34,160 nt of DNA from assembly GCA_947624645.1 (NCBI GenBank), contig CANQLG010000020.1:1-34160 (forward strand), read 5' to 3'. A program made the translations under genes and the position numbers. The notes beneath the pieces are model-generated. The model made no database searches. It saw only the letters and a list, made by a program, of their open reading frames with translations, and was not told where the DNA came from. Below, in pieces: positions 1-7,486 of this stretch (the first letter of the stretch is position 1; each line of letters begins with the position of its first letter). This DNA comes from Candidatus Gastranaerophilales bacterium. GTDB lineage: Bacteria > Cyanobacteriota > Vampirovibrionia > Gastranaerophilales > Gastranaerophilaceae.

Positions 1-310
1 GGATAGCACCATCCATTTGAGCAGCACCTGTAATCATGTTTTTAACGTAATCAGCGTGCCCTGGGCAGTCAACGTGAGCATAGTGTCTAGCGTCTGTTTC
101 ATATTCAACGTGAGCTGTAGAGATAGTAATACCTCTAGCTTTTTCTTCGGGAGCAGCATCGATTTCATCAAACTTTTTAGCTTGAGCTTTACCAACTGCT
201 GCCATACAAGATGTAATTGCTGCAGTTAATGTTGTTTTACCGTGGTCAACGTGACCTACGGTACCAATATTAACGTGCGGTTTGTTTCTTTCAAACTTTT
301 CGCGTGCCAT
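1..310 (-). CDS. tuf: Elongation factor Tu, N-terminal part (runs off the window)
   Basis: EF-Tu is the GTPase that delivers aminoacyl-tRNA to the ribosome. Only the first 103 codons are present. The G1 loop GHVDHGKT is at residues 19-26, the switch I motif RGITI at 59-63 and the G3 motif DCPGH at 81-85, all intact. The start is fixed by an AAAGGAG SD (complement of 320-326) ten bases upstream. It is the last gene seen of a tRNA-Thr/Tyr/Thr-tuf transcription unit, the arrangement known for tufB in Proteobacteria. [12 protein letters not shown] and the [15 protein letters not shown] stretch resemble cyanobacterial and related EF-Tu, but this alone does not fix the lineage. The identification is certain; only the C-terminal part is missing. 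Confidence 0.98.
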   Translation of the reverse strand, partial: MAREKFERNKPHVNIGTVGHVDHGKTTLTAAITSCMAAVGKAQAKKFDEIDAAPEEKARGITISTAHVEYETDARHYAHVDCPGHADYVKNMITGAAQMDGAI

Positions 311-377
311 GAGTTTAAACTCCTTTTTCTGTAATTATTTGTACTATACTATATTTTTTGATTATAGATTATTTAAA

Positions 378-449
378 AGCCCTTGACGGGACTTGAACCC
401 GTGGCCTCTCCCTTACCAAGGGAGTGCGCTACCACTGCGCCACAAGGGC
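378..449 (-). tRNA. tRNA-Thr (anticodon GGU)
   Basis: On the complement, the acceptor GCCCTTG pairs with CAAGGGC; the D stem is GCGC/GCGC. The anticodon stem CTCCC/GGGAG encloses the loop TTGGTAA, giving anticodon GGT. The T arm is ACGGG-TTCAAGT-CCCGT. The discriminator is U73 and no CCA is encoded. The other tRNA-Thr in this window also has U73, so this looks like a lineage feature rather than an error. It lies 68 bases upstream of tuf in the same orientation. Confidence 0.96.
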
Positions 450-591
450 TCATTTGTTTCGAGCCTGTTGTGCATCACTGCTCGGCAGAGTATTCCTCTC
501 AGAAAACAATACTTAATTGTTTTCTTCGGCAGAGTGCCACAAGGACCCATTTGTTTTTGAGCCTGCCTCGCCCCGCAAGCTCTTAAAAAAA
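450..591 (-). repeat. Rearranged tRNA spacer with duplicated tRNA fragments and a hairpin
   Basis: This 142-base spacer between tRNA-Tyr and tRNA-Thr(GGU) holds no tRNA, although a tRNA-Gly sits here in the classical operon. Bases 534-565 are a degenerate copy of 437-467, which covers the tRNA-Thr 5' end plus its upstream flank (shared CCACAAGG, CATTTGTTT and GAGCCTG blocks). TCGGCAGAG occurs at 482-490 and 526-534 and resembles the 3' end of tRNA-Tyr. Between them is a perfect 10-bp inverted repeat (501-510 with 516-525, 5-base loop). No T-run follows it on the transcribed strand, so it is unlikely to be a terminator. Confidence 0.7.
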
Positions 592-674
592 TGGGCAGAG
601 GTGGATTCGAACCACCGTAGACTCGCGTCAACAGATTTACAGTCTGTCGCCTTTAGCCACTCGGCCATCTACCC
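592..674 (-). tRNA. tRNA-Tyr (anticodon GUA)
   Basis: This is a type II tRNA with a long variable arm. On the complement, the acceptor GGGTAGA pairs with TCTGCCC (one G-U pair) and the discriminator is A. The anticodon stem ACAGA/TCTGT encloses loop CTGTAAA, giving GTA. The T arm is GGTGG-TTCGAAT-CCACC. No CCA is encoded. It is the second gene of the tRNA-tuf unit. Confidence 0.96.
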
Positions 675-707
675 ATTTGTTTAATTTTTAATGTGCAATT
701 TCTAATT

Positions 708-779
708 AGCCGGTGATAGGAATCGAACCTACAACCTACGGTTTACAAAACCGTTGCTCTACCGTTGAGCTACACCGGC
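708..779 (-). tRNA. tRNA-Thr (anticodon UGU)
   Basis: On the complement, the acceptor GCCGGTG pairs with CACCGGC, with U73 as discriminator. The anticodon stem ACGGT/ACCGT encloses loop TTTGTAA, giving TGT. The T arm is GTAGG-TTCGATT-CCTAT. No CCA is encoded. It is the first gene of the tRNA-tuf unit, starting about 20 bases after the predicted -10 box. Confidence 0.96.
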
Positions 780-799
780 GTATTTTATACGCTTATTGT

Positions 800-828
800 A
801 TAATATAAGGGACATACTTTATTGTCAA
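800..828 (-). promoter_or_regulatory. Strong promoter of the tRNA-tuf operon
   Basis: On the complement there is a perfect -35 TTGACA (828-823), a 17-base spacer and a -10 TATTAT (805-800), pointing into tRNA-Thr(UGU). This is the closest match to a sigma-70 consensus in the window, as expected for a tRNA and EF-Tu unit. Confidence 0.8.
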
Positions 829-883
829 GAAAAAATTTATTTTTTGCCTTTTTGGATTTAATCATATATTATAATTCCATACT

Positions 884-912
884 TTACCAATTTACTTTTT
901 TCGATTTATATT
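884..912 (+). promoter_or_regulatory. Probable promoter of the trxA operon
   Basis: TTACCA (884-889), 17-base spacer, TATATT (907-912), about 35 bases before the trxA start. A second TATAAT lies at 870-875, but I see no good -35 for it. Confidence 0.4.
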
Positions 913-946
913 CCATTAATAAGTTGGTAATTTAAGGAGTATATCT

Positions 947-1270
947 ATGAGCAACGTTATTGAACTAAATGATGACAATTTTAAACAAGAAGTTTTAAAC
1001 GAAGAAAGACTCACTATTGTTGACTTCTGGGCAACTTGGTGTGGTCCTTGCAGAAAATTAGCACCCATTATGGATGAACTCGCCAACGAATACGGAAATA
1101 AAGTAAAATTCGCTAAAATCAAAGCCGATGAAAATATTAAAACCGCTCAAAACTATTCCATTATAGGTGTCCCTTGTTTATTAATTTTTAAAGACGGTGA
1201 ACCCGTTGAAAGAATCGTTAATTTAGTTCCCAAATCAATTATACAAGCTAGTTTAGATAAATATTTATAG
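947..1270 (+). CDS. trxA: Thioredoxin
   Basis: This is a cytoplasmic dithiol-disulfide reductase of 107 residues, the normal size for thioredoxin 1. The active site WCGPC is at residues 31-35, after the usual VDFWAT strand, and the cis-proline is P76. Unusually, the residue after the cis-proline is Cys (GVPC, C77) where thioredoxins normally have Thr. An AAGGAG SD (934-939) sets the start. The stop codon overlaps the SD of the next gene, so it begins a run of same-strand genes with panE and the citrate-type genes. It is a plausible reductant for the Bcp-type peroxiredoxin at 25256. Confidence 0.97.
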   Translation: MSNVIELNDDNFKQEVLNEERLTIVDFWATWCGPCRKLAPIMDELANEYGNKVKFAKIKADENIKTAQNYSIIGVPCLLIFKDGEPVERIVNLVPKSIIQASLDKYL

Positions 1271-1277
1271 AGGATAT

Positions 1278-1736
1278 ATGGCAAACAGAGAATCAAATAA
1301 AGAGTTTTTTAGTTATCAAGGCACTATCAACAGAAAAGATTACATTATCAATATGCTTATTTTAATTGCATTATATACAGGAATTTCTTTTGTAAATTTT
1401 GAAAGCTTTGCTCCCTATATTAGTTATAAAATCTTACTCAATATTTTGATTTTTATGGCAAGTTTGTTTAAGTTTGTAATATTATTCTCCGCATTATCGG
1501 TCATATTCCGCAGAATTGCAGATTTTTCCTTATATAAATCATATAAATTTAATCTTACTATGAAACGAATTTTTGTATTTTTATATGTATTGCCTGTATT
1601 GTATTTATTTTGTATCAGATATTTCCTTGATATTACTCCTGCTTTGGCTAATATTTTGGATATTATTGTCATATTCGTATTCATTCCTTTGGCTTGTATA
1701 ACATCCGTTATTTTTTGTTTTATAAAAGGTAATTGA
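1278..1736 (+). CDS. Small membrane protein, DUF805-like
   Basis: A 152-residue, strongly hydrophobic protein with about four predicted transmembrane segments and no cleavable signal. It opens with FFSYQGTINRKDYIINM, resembling the 'F-x-G-R-I-N-R-x-x-Y' opening of DUF805 (YhaH-like) proteins. A later FRRIADF resembles the family's RRLHD-type motif before a transmembrane helix. The DUF805 assignment is by eye and the function of that family is unknown. It starts 7 bases after trxA, with an SD (AGAGGA) overlapping the trxA stop. It is probably a distant paralogue of the next gene. Confidence 0.7.
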   Translation: MANRESNKEFFSYQGTINRKDYIINMLILIALYTGISFVNFESFAPYISYKILLNILIFMASLFKFVILFSALSVIFRRIADFSLYKSYKFNLTMKRIFVFLYVLPVLYLFCIRYFLDITPALANILDIIVIFVFIPLACITSVIFCFIKGN

Positions 1737-1786
1737 ATTTAGTGAGTTAATATCTTATACTAAATAATAAAAAGAGGATATTAAGA

Positions 1787-2275
1787 ATGAGTGACGACAG
1801 ACTTTTTGCATCAAATAATCCGATTGGAAGAAAATGGTACTTTATTAATATAATTATACTTTCCGTTATAACCATACTTACAAACGCTGTTTTTTTAAAT
1901 TATGTCATACCAAATGCATTAACGGATGCTTATGTAATAATCGCAAAAGGAATAATGTATTTTGCCGACTTAATATATTTAATAACTTTTTTTGCATTAA
2001 TTGACAGAAGATTATATGATGCTTGCGGTTCAAGAGAAGTGCATTCATACAGAAATATCTCCGGTATACTAAAGTTTATAGTTTTTGTACAAATATTTGC
2101 ATTATATTGTCAATGGAAAAATCCAAAACTACCGATATCAAATTCAGATATAAGTAATATTGCTTGGATATTGGATATATTTTTTATAATAATTGTGATT
2201 TTACTTGTATTTTTTAAAGGTAAAATATCAAACTTGTCTTATGACGATTACAGAAAAAAATCAAAATATGAATAA
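1787..2275 (+). CDS. Small membrane protein, DUF805-like paralogue
   Basis: 162 residues with about four hydrophobic segments. It shares the layout of the preceding gene: an N-terminal ASNNPIGRKWYFINI before the first helix, and an internal IDRRLYDACG motif equivalent to FRRIADF, after which the chain turns polar and then hydrophobic again. SD AAGAGG at 1772-1777. Its last codons overlap the panE start (ATGAATAA), implying translational coupling to panE. The function is unknown. The DUF805 relation is tentative but supported by two spaced motifs. Confidence 0.68.
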   Translation: MSDDRLFASNNPIGRKWYFINIIILSVITILTNAVFLNYVIPNALTDAYVIIAKGIMYFADLIYLITFFALIDRRLYDACGSREVHSYRNISGILKFIVFVQIFALYCQWKNPKLPISNSDISNIAWILDIFFIIIVILLVFFKGKISNLSYDDYRKKSKYE

Positions 2276-3167
2276 AGTATTAATATGCGGACTGGGCGGT
2301 TTAGGTTGTATATGTGCAACAGCTATTACCGATTCTCAAACCGCACAATTAAAAGTTTTAGTTGATAAAATCAGACTTGAAAGATACAAAAAAGAAAAAA
2401 CTTTTTTTAACGGAAAAGAGTATAATTTTGAATACATTTTGCCCGAAAACAAAGACTATAAAGCAGATTTAATCATTATAGCAACAAAATCAAACGGATT
2501 AAATCAGGCAATACATGATATTAAAAACTTTGTAAAAGAAGATACCGTTTTCATATCTTTATTAAACGGGATACATAGTGAAAAAGAAATTGCTAAAATT
2601 TATAAATCCGAAAATATTCTTACTTGTTTTTTTATAGGCCATTCTTGCATCAGAATAGGCAGACGTATTACTCAAGACGGTATATATAAGATTGTAATTG
2701 GCGGACTAAATCAAGAAAAACTTAAAAAAGTATCATCTTTTTTTGAAAATACAGGTATAAAATTTGAAATATCAAACAATATTCAAGAGGAATATTGGAA
2801 GAAATTTTTGATTAATACCGGTATAAATCAGCTGAGTGCAGCAACCGGATTAACTTTAAAAGAAATAAAAAAGGATAAAATACTTTCCCAAAAACTTAAA
2901 ACATTAATGTCAGAAGCATCATTGATAGCGGAAAAAGAAGGAATAAAAGGATATAAAAAAATTTATGATTCTGCCGAGAAATTTTTATTTGAAGAAATAG
3001 AAGATGCACTGCCCTCTATGCTTCAGGATATAAGAGCCGGAAGAAAAACCGAAGTGGAAATATTTTCGGGACAAATATTAAAGGAAGCTGAAAAATACAA
3101 TATAAATGTGCCCGAAAATGCTAAAATATATAAAGAAATAAAAGACTTGGAAAGAAATATGTTATAA
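2268..3167 (+). CDS. panE: 2-dehydropantoate 2-reductase (ketopantoate reductase family)
   Basis: The family reduces ketopantoate to pantoate with NADPH for coenzyme A synthesis. The product has 299 residues (E. coli PanE has 303). The dinucleotide-binding loop CGLGGLG is at the N-terminus (G8, G10, G13). LIIIATKSN follows strand 4, LLNGIHSE matches the family's 'QNG' region, and EYWKKFLINTGINQLSA carries the catalytic lysine region. KTEVEIFSG provides the conserved glutamate near the C-terminus. I chose the ATG at 2268 because the glycine-rich strand begins immediately after it; this gives an 8-base overlap with the preceding gene. A longer in-frame start at 2205 would lie inside that gene. 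Substrate specificity within the ApbA/PanE family cannot be proved from sequence. Confidence 0.85.
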   Translation: MNKVLICGLGGLGCICATAITDSQTAQLKVLVDKIRLERYKKEKTFFNGKEYNFEYILPENKDYKADLIIIATKSNGLNQAIHDIKNFVKEDTVFISLLNGIHSEKEIAKIYKSENILTCFFIGHSCIRIGRRITQDGIYKIVIGGLNQEKLKKVSSFFENTGIKFEISNNIQEEYWKKFLINTGINQLSAATGLTLKEIKKDKILSQKLKTLMSEASLIAEKEGIKGYKKIYDSAEKFLFEEIEDALPSMLQDIRAGRKTEVEIFSGQILKEAEKYNINVPENAKIYKEIKDLERNML

Positions 3168-3196
3168 TATCGTTTATAATTAAAAAGGGAAGTATA

Positions 3197-4507
3197 ATGG
3201 CAAAAAAATATATATATTTTGTAGATGTTACAAACAGAGACGGAGTTCAAACTTCAAGATTAGGGTTAGCAAAACTGCAAAAGACAATTATAAATTTAAT
3301 GCTTGATGATATAGGAATCACTCAATCAGAATTCGGGTTTCCAACAACAAAACACGAAATAAATTATTTAAACGGAAATTTAGAGCTTGTAGATAGAGGT
3401 GTAATAACAAAGACCAGATTATCAGGCTGGATGAGAGGTATAGAAGAAGATGTACTTTTGTCATTTCAAAATGTAGCAAGACTAAAGTACATAAATCTTT
3501 CCGTTTCAACGTCAGACCAGATGATAAAAGGCAAGTTTGGCGGCAGAAAGACAAGAGAAGATATAATAAAATCCACAACTAAAGCACTTGATACGGCAAT
3601 AGCATGCGGTGCACAGGATATTGGGGTTAATGCCGAAGATGCTTCAAGAAGCGATATTGATTATTTAATAGACTTTGCACTTGAAGCAAAGAAGCACGGA
3701 GCTAAAAAATTCAGATACTGTGACACATTAGGTTATGATGACCCGATAAGCGCATATGAAAGAATTTCTAAAATAGCTCAAGCAACAAAGATGGATATAG
3801 AATTGCATTTTCATAATGACCTTGGAATGGCTGCGGGCAACTCCGTTATGGGTGCAAAAGCTGCAATAGATGCAGGAGTAAATGCATATATAAATACAGC
3901 AATAAACGGAATGGGAGAAAGAGCCGGCAATGCGGATTTAATATCCTGTCTGCTTGCGGTATTAAAATCCAGCGGAATGCATGATAAATATGAAATTGAT
4001 CCCAATATCGATTTATCTAAGACATGGAAGCTGGCTAAATACACTGCTTATGCGTTTGGTATTCCGATACCCATCAATCAACCGGCAACAGGTGCAAATG
4101 CGTTTGCCCATGAATCCGGAATACACGCAGACGGAGCCTTAAAAGACAGATTAAATTATGAACTGTATGATTATAAAGAACTCGGAAGAGGTGAACCTGA
4201 AATTGTCGAAACAGGCAGAATGATAACAACGGGTGAATATGGCGGAATTAAAGGATTCAGAAATGTTTATGAAAAAATGGAAATAGAATTTCAGGATGAA
4301 GATGAAGCTAGAAACATTCTTGAACTTGCAAGATACGCTAACGTTCATACACAAAAGCCTTTAACACAGAGCGAATTAAAATTTATATATTATTATCCCG
4401 ATATTGCGGCAAAAATAATGACTGTAACACCTTATTATATGCCGACAGGAAACCTTAAAAAGAGGGTTGATAATAACTTTATTACTCAGCCGCACTTATT
4501 TGTATAG
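3197..4507 (+). CDS. Homocitrate synthase / Re-citrate synthase family enzyme
   Basis: A 436-residue DRE-TIM metallolyase that condenses acetyl-CoA with a 2-oxo acid. FVDVTNRDGVQ (8-18) carries the catalytic R-D pair, ELHFHND (202-208) supplies the metal-binding HxH (H204, H206), and NGMGERAGNAD is the family glycine loop. HESGIHADG follows later. It is too short for a full LeuA, lacking the usual C-terminal leucine-binding domain. Its neighbours encode an aconitase-type dehydratase and an isocitrate-type dehydrogenase, so I infer oxaloacetate as acceptor (Re-citrate synthase, a family member known from Clostridium kluyveri). Homocitrate synthase is the main alternative; isopropylmalate synthase is less likely. 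SD AAGGGA at 3185-3190. Confidence 0.8.
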   Translation: MAKKYIYFVDVTNRDGVQTSRLGLAKLQKTIINLMLDDIGITQSEFGFPTTKHEINYLNGNLELVDRGVITKTRLSGWMRGIEEDVLLSFQNVARLKYINLSVSTSDQMIKGKFGGRKTREDIIKSTTKALDTAIACGAQDIGVNAEDASRSDIDYLIDFALEAKKHGAKKFRYCDTLGYDDPISAYERISKIAQATKMDIELHFHNDLGMAAGNSVMGAKAAIDAGVNAYINTAINGMGERAGNADLISCLLAVLKSSGMHDKYEIDPNIDLSKTWKLAKYTAYAFGIPIPINQPATGANAFAHESGIHADGALKDRLNYELYDYKELGRGEPEIVETGRMITTGEYGGIKGFRNVYEKMEIEFQDEDEARNILELARYANVHTQKPLTQSELKFIYYYPDIAAKIMTVTPYYMPTGNLKKRVDNNFITQPHLFV

Positions 4508-4515
4508 GAGAGACT

Positions 4516-5769
4516 ATGGGACAAACGATAGCAGAAAAAATATTATCCCTCCACGCAGGTAAAAATGTTACCCCCGGAGAACTCATAATAGCAAACATAG
4601 ATGCAGTGATGGTTCAAGACGGAACAGGGCCTTTAGCTGTTAATGAATTTAAAAAATTAAACAAAACAAAATTGTTTAATCCCGAAAGAACAATACTTTT
4701 CATAGACCATGCTGCGCCGAGCCCAAGGAAAGAGCTTTCAAATTCACACAGTGTTTTAAGAGAGTTTGCAAAAGAATATGGTGCGGTTCTTTCCGAAATC
4801 GGAGAAGGCGTTTGCCATCAAAGATTGGTAGAAAGCTATATTAACCCCGGAGAAGTATTACTGGGCGCAGATTCTCATACCTGTACCTCGGGAGCTTTGG
4901 GTGCATTTGCAACGGGCGTAGGCTCAACTGATATTGCCGTTGTTATGGCACTTGGTAAAACATGGTTAAAAGTCCCTGCAACTTATAAAATCGTATTAGA
5001 GGGTGAATTTCAAAAAGGAGTTTATGCAAAAGATTTAATTTTACATTTAATCGGTTTAATCGGAGCAGACGGAGCTACCTATAAAGCGCTTGAATTTACG
5101 GGAAACGCCGTAAAAAACCTTACAATGTCAGAGCGTTTTACGATATCGAATATGGCAGTTGAGGCAGGAGCTAAGGCAGGGCTTTTTGAAACAGATGAAA
5201 AAACCTATGAATACTTAAAAGAACAAGGCAGAGCAGATAAATTTAAAGAAATAAAAGCCGACACTGACGCTAAGTATGAAAGAGTAATAAACATTAATTT
5301 AAGTGAATTAAAGCCCACAATATCTTGCCCTCACACGGTAGATAATACAAAAACAATAGATGAACTTGAACATGTTGAAATAAATCAAGTTTATATAGGA
5401 ACATGTACAAACGGAAGAATAGAAGATTTAAGGATAGTGGCAAAAATTTTAAAAGGGAATAAAGTAAAAGAGGGAGTAAGATTATTAGTAGCGCCTGCTT
5501 CAAGAAAAGTTTTTCTTGAGGCGTTAAAGGAAGGACTAATTGAAACCTTTGTAGAAGCAGGAGCGTCAATTGTTACATCAGGTTGCGGAGCTTGCGTGGG
5601 AGTTCACGCAGGAATTTTAGGTGACGGTGAAGTTTGTTTAGCCACGCAAAACAGAAATTTTAAAGGCAGAATGGGAAATACTGAAGGATTTATATATCTT
5701 TCATCTCCCGCAACTGCTGCATATAGCGCAATAAAAGGATACATAGCAGACGTCAGGGAGGTTCTGTAA
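4516..5769 (+). CDS. Aconitase/homoaconitase-type dehydratase, large subunit (LeuC/HacA family)
   Basis: The 417-residue [4Fe-4S] subunit of a two-subunit hydro-lyase. Cluster cysteines are C297 (IGTCTNG), C357 and C360 (GCGACVG). GADSHTCTSGALG (117-129) is the conserved active-site segment. The size and VMVQDGTGPLAV motif match the archaeal-type LeuC/HacA branch rather than the longer bacterial LeuC. Substrate choice resides mainly in the small subunit encoded next, which points to a tricarboxylate such as citrate/isocitrate or homocitrate. The SD GGAG overlaps the TAG of the preceding gene, and the stop overlaps the next start by one base (TAATG), so subunits are made in tandem. Confidence 0.85.
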   Translation: MGQTIAEKILSLHAGKNVTPGELIIANIDAVMVQDGTGPLAVNEFKKLNKTKLFNPERTILFIDHAAPSPRKELSNSHSVLREFAKEYGAVLSEIGEGVCHQRLVESYINPGEVLLGADSHTCTSGALGAFATGVGSTDIAVVMALGKTWLKVPATYKIVLEGEFQKGVYAKDLILHLIGLIGADGATYKALEFTGNAVKNLTMSERFTISNMAVEAGAKAGLFETDEKTYEYLKEQGRADKFKEIKADTDAKYERVININLSELKPTISCPHTVDNTKTIDELEHVEINQVYIGTCTNGRIEDLRIVAKILKGNKVKEGVRLLVAPASRKVFLEALKEGLIETFVEAGASIVTSGCGACVGVHAGILGDGEVCLATQNRNFKGRMGNTEGFIYLSSPATAAYSAIKGYIADVREVL

Positions 5770-6269
5770 TGGAATTAAAAGGAAAAGCATTTAAATTTGG
5801 CGATGATATTTCAACTGACCATATAGCCCCGGGTCGATTATTTCATTTACGCTCCAATCTCCCCGAACTTGCAAAACATGTACTTGAAGACGCAGACCCA
5901 ACATTTGCAACCAAAATGAGTAAAGGTGACTTTGTTGTTGCAGGGAATAATTTTGGTTTAGGCTCATCAAGAGAACACGCACCGCAAATAATAAAAATAG
6001 CAGGCGTCGGAGCAGTACTTGCCAAAAGTTTTGCCAGAATATTTTACCGCAATGCAATAAATATAGGGCTTTTACTTATTGAGTGCGACACCGATAAAAT
6101 AAATGCGGGAGATGAGCTTGAAATAGATATTAAGCAAGGGTTTGTTCATAATATAACTCAAAATATAAAAATGCCGATAACCCCTCTTCCAGACGTAATG
6201 ATAAAACTTTTAAACGAGGGCGGATTAATTGAGCATATAAAAAAGCACGGTGATTTTGATTTGGTATAG
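5769..6269 (+). CDS. Aconitase/homoaconitase-type dehydratase, small subunit (LeuD/HacB family)
   Basis: 166 residues, the normal size for LeuD/HacB small subunits. GDDISTDHIAPGR (11-23) is the swivel-domain opening; the TDHI.P form resembles true aconitases rather than the TDEIIP of LeuD. The following specificity loop reads LFHLRS with Arg28. In methanogen homoaconitase an Arg in the equivalent YLRT loop recognises the extra carboxylate, whereas isopropylmalate isomerases lack it. GLGSSREHAP (63-72) is the catalytic serine/arginine segment. I infer a tricarboxylate substrate: aconitase, or homoaconitase. The start ATG shares its A with the preceding stop; SD GGGAGG at 5757-5762. Confidence 0.84.
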   Translation: MELKGKAFKFGDDISTDHIAPGRLFHLRSNLPELAKHVLEDADPTFATKMSKGDFVVAGNNFGLGSSREHAPQIIKIAGVGAVLAKSFARIFYRNAINIGLLLIECDTDKINAGDELEIDIKQGFVHNITQNIKMPITPLPDVMIKLLNEGGLIEHIKKHGDFDLV

Positions 6270-6277
6270 GAGATAAG

Positions 6278-7273
6278 ATGCAAACAGTTACTTTAATTCC
6301 GGGTGACGGCATAGGACCTGAAATAACAAAAGCAGCAGTTGATATAATAAAAGCAGCAGGCGCTCAAATTGAATGGGATATTCAAAATGCAGGTACGGAT
6401 GTTATTGAAAAAGAAGGTAAACCCCTGCCCGATAGAGTAATTGAATCAATAAAAAAGAATAAAGTTGCACTAAAAGCCCCCGTTACAACTCCTATCGGAA
6501 AAGGATTCAGAAGTGTAAACGTACAACTTAGAAAAGCACTTGACCTCTATGCGAACCTGCGACCTTGTAAAAATATAGACGGTATTAAAACAAGATATGA
6601 TAATGTTGATATAGTGATAGTAAGAGAAAATACTGAAGACTTATACGCAGGTATTGAAAGACAAATTGATGAGGACACAGCCGAGTCAATAAAAATAATA
6701 ACAAAAAAAGCCTCATTAAGAATAGCCGAATTTGCGTTTAATTATGCGGTGAAAAACAATCGCAAAACAGTTCATGCAGTATCAAAGGCAAATATTTGCA
6801 AACTTACGGACGGGTTATTTTTAAACTGTGCAAGAGAAATCTCACAAAAATACCCAAATATAGAATATAAAGAAATCCTTGTTGATAACTTGTGTATGCA
6901 GCTTGTACAAAATCCGGAAAAATTTGATATTTTAGTACTTCCGAATTTGTACGGCGATATAGTTTCCGATTTATGTGCAGGATTAGTAGGGGGGCTAGGC
7001 ATAGCTCAAGGTGCAAATATCGGTATGGATTATGCCGTTTTTGAACCTGTTCATGGCAGTGCACCGGATATTAAGGGGCAAAATAAAGCTAACCCCACCG
7101 CATTAATTTTATCTGCAATTGAAATGCTTAAATATATAAATCAAAGAAATACGGCGGAAAAAATTGAAAGAGCCTTATTTAAAACATTGAAAACAGGTAA
7201 TTGCCTTACGGCGGATCTTGGCGGCGATGCAAGTACAATTGATTTTACTTCTGAAATAATTAAAAATTTATAA
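6278..7273 (+). CDS. NAD-dependent isocitrate dehydrogenase (isocitrate/isopropylmalate dehydrogenase family)
   Basis: 331 residues of the beta-decarboxylating dehydrogenase family. The substrate motif FRSVNVQLRKALDLYANLRP has S79, N81 and R85, the S-x-N-x-x-L-R pattern of isocitrate dehydrogenases; isopropylmalate and homoisocitrate enzymes differ here. R95, R116 and Y123 (RENTEDLYAGIE) complete the pocket. HGSAPDIKGQNKANP has Asp-Ile where NADP enzymes have Lys-Tyr, so NAD is predicted. With the three upstream genes it would make 2-oxoglutarate from oxaloacetate and acetyl-CoA, probably for glutamate. Homoisocitrate dehydrogenase is the alternative. SD GGAG starts at the TAG of the preceding gene. 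Confidence 0.85.
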   Translation: MQTVTLIPGDGIGPEITKAAVDIIKAAGAQIEWDIQNAGTDVIEKEGKPLPDRVIESIKKNKVALKAPVTTPIGKGFRSVNVQLRKALDLYANLRPCKNIDGIKTRYDNVDIVIVRENTEDLYAGIERQIDEDTAESIKIITKKASLRIAEFAFNYAVKNNRKTVHAVSKANICKLTDGLFLNCAREISQKYPNIEYKEILVDNLCMQLVQNPEKFDILVLPNLYGDIVSDLCAGLVGGLGIAQGANIGMDYAVFEPVHGSAPDIKGQNKANPTALILSAIEMLKYINQRNTAEKIERALFKTLKTGNCLTADLGGDASTIDFTSEIIKNL

Positions 7274-7285
7274 TATTATTTTTTT

Positions 7286-7321
7286 TTGTAACAATTTATT
7301 AAAATTATACCGAATTTATAC
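7286..7321 (+). promoter_or_regulatory. First copy of a TTGTAACAATTT...CCGAAT box
   Basis: TTGTAACAATTTATTAAA followed by ACCGAATTTATACA, closely matching the promoter-proximal copy at 7458-7501 (TTGTAACAATTTTTTAAA ... GCCGAATATACA). The two copies are 172 bases apart, upstream of the CHAP-protein operon. A third TGTAACAAT lies at 20984. It could be a regulator site or a second, weaker promoter. The rest of the 7274-7525 gap shows no gene and no clear terminator hairpin. Confidence 0.4.
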
Positions 7322-7457
7322 AAAAAATTTAATTGTAAAAATAATTTTAAACGGATTAGATTTTCTTACTCTGCTTTATGAAACAATAATCTGTGGGAGC
7401 GGAAATTTTAAATACATTTTTTAATTTTTTCATCATAAAAAATGAAATATTACATAT

Positions 7458-7486
7458 TGTAACAATTTTTTAAAGTTTATTATATT
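7458..7486 (+). promoter_or_regulatory. Promoter of the CHAP-protein operon
   Basis: -35 TTGTAA overlaps the TGTAACAAT box, followed by a 17-base spacer and -10 TATATT (7481-7486), about 40 bases before the start of the first CHAP gene. A TTACA-TAT-TGTAA dyad (7450-7462) straddles the -35. Confidence 0.55.

Noticed and set aside
501-525. Transcription terminator or CRISPR-like repeat in the tRNA spacer
   Set aside because: The hairpin has no following T-run on the transcribed strand, and occurs once. There are no regularly spaced repeats with unique spacers anywhere in the window.
3197-7273. Leucine biosynthesis operon leuA-leuC-leuD-leuB
   Set aside because: Superfamily membership fits, but the dehydrogenase substrate motif, the Arg in the small-subunit loop and the missing LeuA regulatory domain point to tricarboxylate substrates.
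7350-7420. A riboswitch in the leader upstream of the CHAP operon
   Set aside because: The mapped promoter lies downstream of this stretch, and I see no conserved aptamer core.
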